In this document: positions 61,880-64,000 of the stretch, one piece after another
Layout of the letters: the number at the start of each line of letters is the position of its first letter
Position numbering within the stretch: the stretch's first letter is position 1
Assembly (NCBI GenBank): GCA_035508495.1
Contig: DATJMX010000040.1
Span: 85,210-149,209 of the forward strand
Origin: Candidatus Binataceae bacterium
GTDB lineage: Bacteria > Desulfobacterota > Binatia > Binatales > Binataceae
Length of the DNA: 64,000 nt
Direction: 5' to 3'
Notes under the pieces: generated by a model
What the model was told of the DNA's origin: nothing
The model's input: the letters and a program-made list of their open reading frames with translations, nothing else
Database searches by the model: none
Program-made: the position numbers and the translations under genes

Positions 61880-64000
61880 ATGCGCGCGCGAATAGTAATC
61901 GTCGCGATCCTCGCCGCCCTCATCGGATGTGCCTGGTTTGCGAGCGCGCCGGATGCACCGCCCCCGTTCGACGAGGTTCGCGCGCGATGGCGTCCGTCCG
62001 ACGCGCAGCTTCTCGATCGCAAGGGCGATCCGCTCTACGAGCGCCGGGTTGATTCGCACGGCCGCCGTCTCGCGTGGACGCCGATCGATGAAATATCGCC
62101 GGCGCTGTTGCGCGCCGTGATCGCTTCAGAGGATCGCCGCTTCTACGATCATGATGGCGTTGACGCGAGAGCGATTGGCAACGCCGGGATGCACGCTTTA
62201 CTCGGCGCCCGAACGCGGGGCGCCAGCACGATCACGATGCAAGTCGCGTCAATGATCGATCCGAGCCTCGGTCGCGGCGGCCGTCGCTCGGCGATGCAGA
62301 AACTCCAGCAAATCCGCAGCGCGCTCGCACTCGAGCGCACCTGGAGCAAGGCGCAGATCCTCGAGGCCTATCTGAACCTCGTTACCTGGCGCGGCGAGCT
62401 CGAAGGTATCAACGCTGCCTCGCGCGTGATGCTGGGCAAAGCTCCACACGGAGTGAACGCGGGAGAGGGAATCGTGATGGCGGCCCTGGTGCGCGCGCCT
62501 AACGCCGGGCGCGCAGCAGTTGCGCGCCGCTCGCTCAAGCTGCTAGCCGCGCTGGGCGCCGATGCGCCGTCGCAAGCTGAAGTTGACGCGGCACTCGATC
62601 GCGTTTACTCGCATTCGACGCGTGAGTTCGCGCGCGTCACGCTGGCGCCGCACGTCGCGGAGCGGATGCTGACGGCCGGTCAACTCTCGGCGCGATGCAC
62701 TCTCGACTCCGAGCTACAACGCTTCGCCGCCGAAACTCTGAAGCGGCATGTGTCCGAAGTTCGCGATCGCGGCGTCGATGACGGCGCGGCGCTTGTCGTT
62801 GACAACGCCAGCGGCGAAGTCTGGGCCTACGTCGGCAGCGCCGGCGACACTTCCGGCGCGCCGTGGGTCGATGGGGTGCGAGCGTCGCGCCAGCCGGGCT
62901 CGGCACTCAAGCCGTTTCTCTACGCGCTCGCTATCGACCGCCATTTTCTGACCGCCGCTTCGCTGGTCGAGGATACTCCGCTCGAATTGCCCGAGGAGCG
63001 CGGTCTCTACCGCCCCGCTGACTATGACCATCAGTTTCGCGGACTTGTCTCAATGAGAACAGCGCTGGCCTCTTCGCTCAATCTGCCCGCGGTTCGCACC
63101 GCGTCGCTGGTCGGCGTCGACGCGTTCGCCGCGAATCTTAACGATCTTGGAATGGACAGCGTGGTCGAGCCGGGCGATTTCTACGGCGCCTCGCTCGCTC
63201 TGGGTTCCGCAGATGTAACGCTATGGGAGCTGGTCGGCGCGTATCGAACGCTCGCTGACGGCGGAACGTGGTCGCCGCTCCGCTTGACCGCCGCTGCGCC
63301 GGCGCCGCAGTCGCGGAGGATCTATTCACCCGCGGCAGCTTTCGTCGTCTCAGATGTCCTCGCCGATCGCGCCAGCCGCAGCGTGACATTCGGTCTCGAA
63401 AACAGCCTCGCGACTCGCTATTGGAGCGCGGTCAAAACCGGCACCAGCAAGGACATGCGTGACAACTGGTGCGCCGGCTACTCCGATCGGTTCACGGTCG
63501 GAGTATGGGTCGGCAATGTCACCGGCGCGCCGATGCGCGACGTGACCGGAATCACCGGTGCCGCGCCGGTCTGGCTCGACGTGATGAACTACCTGCACGA
63601 CCGCTACGGCAGTGGCGCAATCCACGCGCCCGCCGGCGTCGTCGCGCGGCGAGTTGAATTTGCCGATGCGGTCGAGGCACCCCGCGAGGAATGGTTTCTC
63701 GCCGGCACCGAGCCCGTCGCGTCGCGCGCGAAGCTGGATCGCGATCTGCCTCGAATCGAGTCCCCCGCAGATGGATCGATCATCGCGTTCGACCCTGATA
63801 TTCCACACGATCAACAACGAGTGAGCTTCGAAGCAGGACGCGGTTCCGAGCATGCGCGATGGAAGCTCGATGGCCGGATCGTTTGCGCTACAGCATCTTC
63901 ATGTATGTGGGAGCCGCGGGCGGGAGCACACAAGCTCGTGCTCGAGAGTGATTCAGGTCACGCACTCGATAAGGTGGAGTTCACGGTCCGCGGAACTGCT
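61880..64000 (+). CDS. pbpC: Penicillin-binding protein 1C (3' end cut by window)
   Basis: This protein, 707 residues seen and the C-terminus cut, is a bifunctional PBP1C. It begins with a membrane anchor (IVIVAILAALIGCAWF). The glycosyltransferase GT51 domain follows (SEDRRFYDHDG, E84 catalytic; GASTITMQVASM). The transpeptidase domain has S341xxK344 in QPGSALKPFLYA, the SSLN motif and KTGTS. A PBP1C-type C-terminal domain begins near residue 625. It should polymerise and crosslink peptidoglycan, perhaps in repair together with the alpha-2-macroglobulin, whose gene ends directly before its start with no gap. Confidence 0.95.
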   Translation, partial: MRARIVIVAILAALIGCAWFASAPDAPPPFDEVRARWRPSDAQLLDRKGDPLYERRVDSHGRRLAWTPIDEISPALLRAVIASEDRRFYDHDGVDARAIGNAGMHALLGARTRGASTITMQVASMIDPSLGRGGRRSAMQKLQQIRSALALERTWSKAQILEAYLNLVTWRGELEGINAASRVMLGKAPHGVNAGEGIVMAALVRAPNAGRAAVARRSLKLLAALGADAPSQAEVDAALDRVYSHSTREFARVTLAPHVAERMLTAGQLSARCTLDSELQRFAAETLKRHVSEVRDRGVDDGAALVVDNASGEVWAYVGSAGDTSGAPWVDGVRASRQPGSALKPFLYALAIDRHFLTAASLVEDTPLELPEERGLYRPADYDHQFRGLVSMRTALASSLNLPAVRTASLVGVDAFAANLNDLGMDSVVEPGDFYGASLALGSADVTLWELVGAYRTLADGGTWSPLRLTAAAPAPQSRRIYSPAAAFVVSDVLADRASRSVTFGLENSLATRYWSAVKTGTSKDMRDNWCAGYSDRFTVGVWVGNVTGAPMRDVTGITGAAPVWLDVMNYLHDRYGSGAIHAPAGVVARRVEFADAVEAPREEWFLAGTEPVASRAKLDRDLPRIESPADGSIIAFDPDIPHDQQRVSFEAGRGSEHARWKLDGRIVCATASSCMWEPRAGAHKLVLESDSGHALDKVEFTVRGTA

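Overview
The window is GC-rich, densely packed chromosomal DNA from a diderm (Gram-negative) bacterium. It carries lipid A/Kdo/LPS assembly genes (WaaA, an LpxB homologue, LptF, LptG, a Kdo hydroxylase, an MsbA-like exporter), an Mla phospholipid-transport operon, and an alpha-2-macroglobulin/PBP1C pair. The CoA-ester catabolic genes, exosortase E and a rhizobial-type very-long-chain acyl cluster fit an environmental deltaproteobacterium-like lineage (for example Binatota or relatives). That placement is an inference; there is no rRNA or other marker here. No rRNA, tRNA, CRISPR array, transposase or phage gene was seen.

Layout. 1-6749: carbon metabolism. A leftward TauD-type dioxygenase (cut by the window edge) and an MmgE/PrpD protein face a tight rightward operon MaoC / acyl-CoA dehydrogenase / MaoC / CaiB-BaiF CoA-transferase / malyl-CoA-lyase-type CitE, which together look like a branched dicarboxylyl-CoA pathway. 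6840-8700: a 57-residue VPEID-type sorting substrate followed by an exosortase E/CPBP protease fusion. 8775-13660: a zinc-ribbon protein, a nitronate monooxygenase-like enzyme, an orphan gene in a compositionally different patch, and glycogen phosphorylase. 13834-18725: a nucleotide-sugar/flippase group (LegB-like dehydratase, sugar nucleotidyltransferase, epimerase, Wzx-like flippase, PAP2 phosphatase).

19488-34963 is the most striking part: WaaA, a divergent LpxB, FabL-like and FabG reductases, an AcpXL-like carrier protein, a tandem hotdog protein, an intact ketosynthase, a Cys-to-Ser ketosynthase partner and an AcpS::LpxL fusion. These are followed by a DUF374 acyltransferase, LptF, LptG, a Kdo hydroxylase and an MsbA-like exporter fused to an N-terminal ParB/sulfiredoxin-like domain. 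The ACP/dehydratase/KS/KS/acyltransferase order mirrors the rhizobial acpXL-fabZXL-fabF2XL-fabF1XL-lpxXL locus, so I read this as a system that makes a special (probably very long) acyl chain, attaches it to lipid A, and exports the product.

34968-48421: a surface-polysaccharide locus with four glycosyltransferases of the GT4/GT2 types, a GT87 and a DUF2079 membrane protein, a methyltransferase, RmlB, a UGM-like FAD enzyme, an MFS transporter and a sulfatase-like protein. 48478-49490: two small lipoproteins. 49732-52271: a soluble globin-coupled chemoreceptor and an LLM flavin oxidoreductase. 52420-56019: MlaE(STAS)-MlaF-MlaD-PqiC. 56147-64000: thioester-containing alpha-2-macroglobulin followed by PBP1C (cut by the window end).
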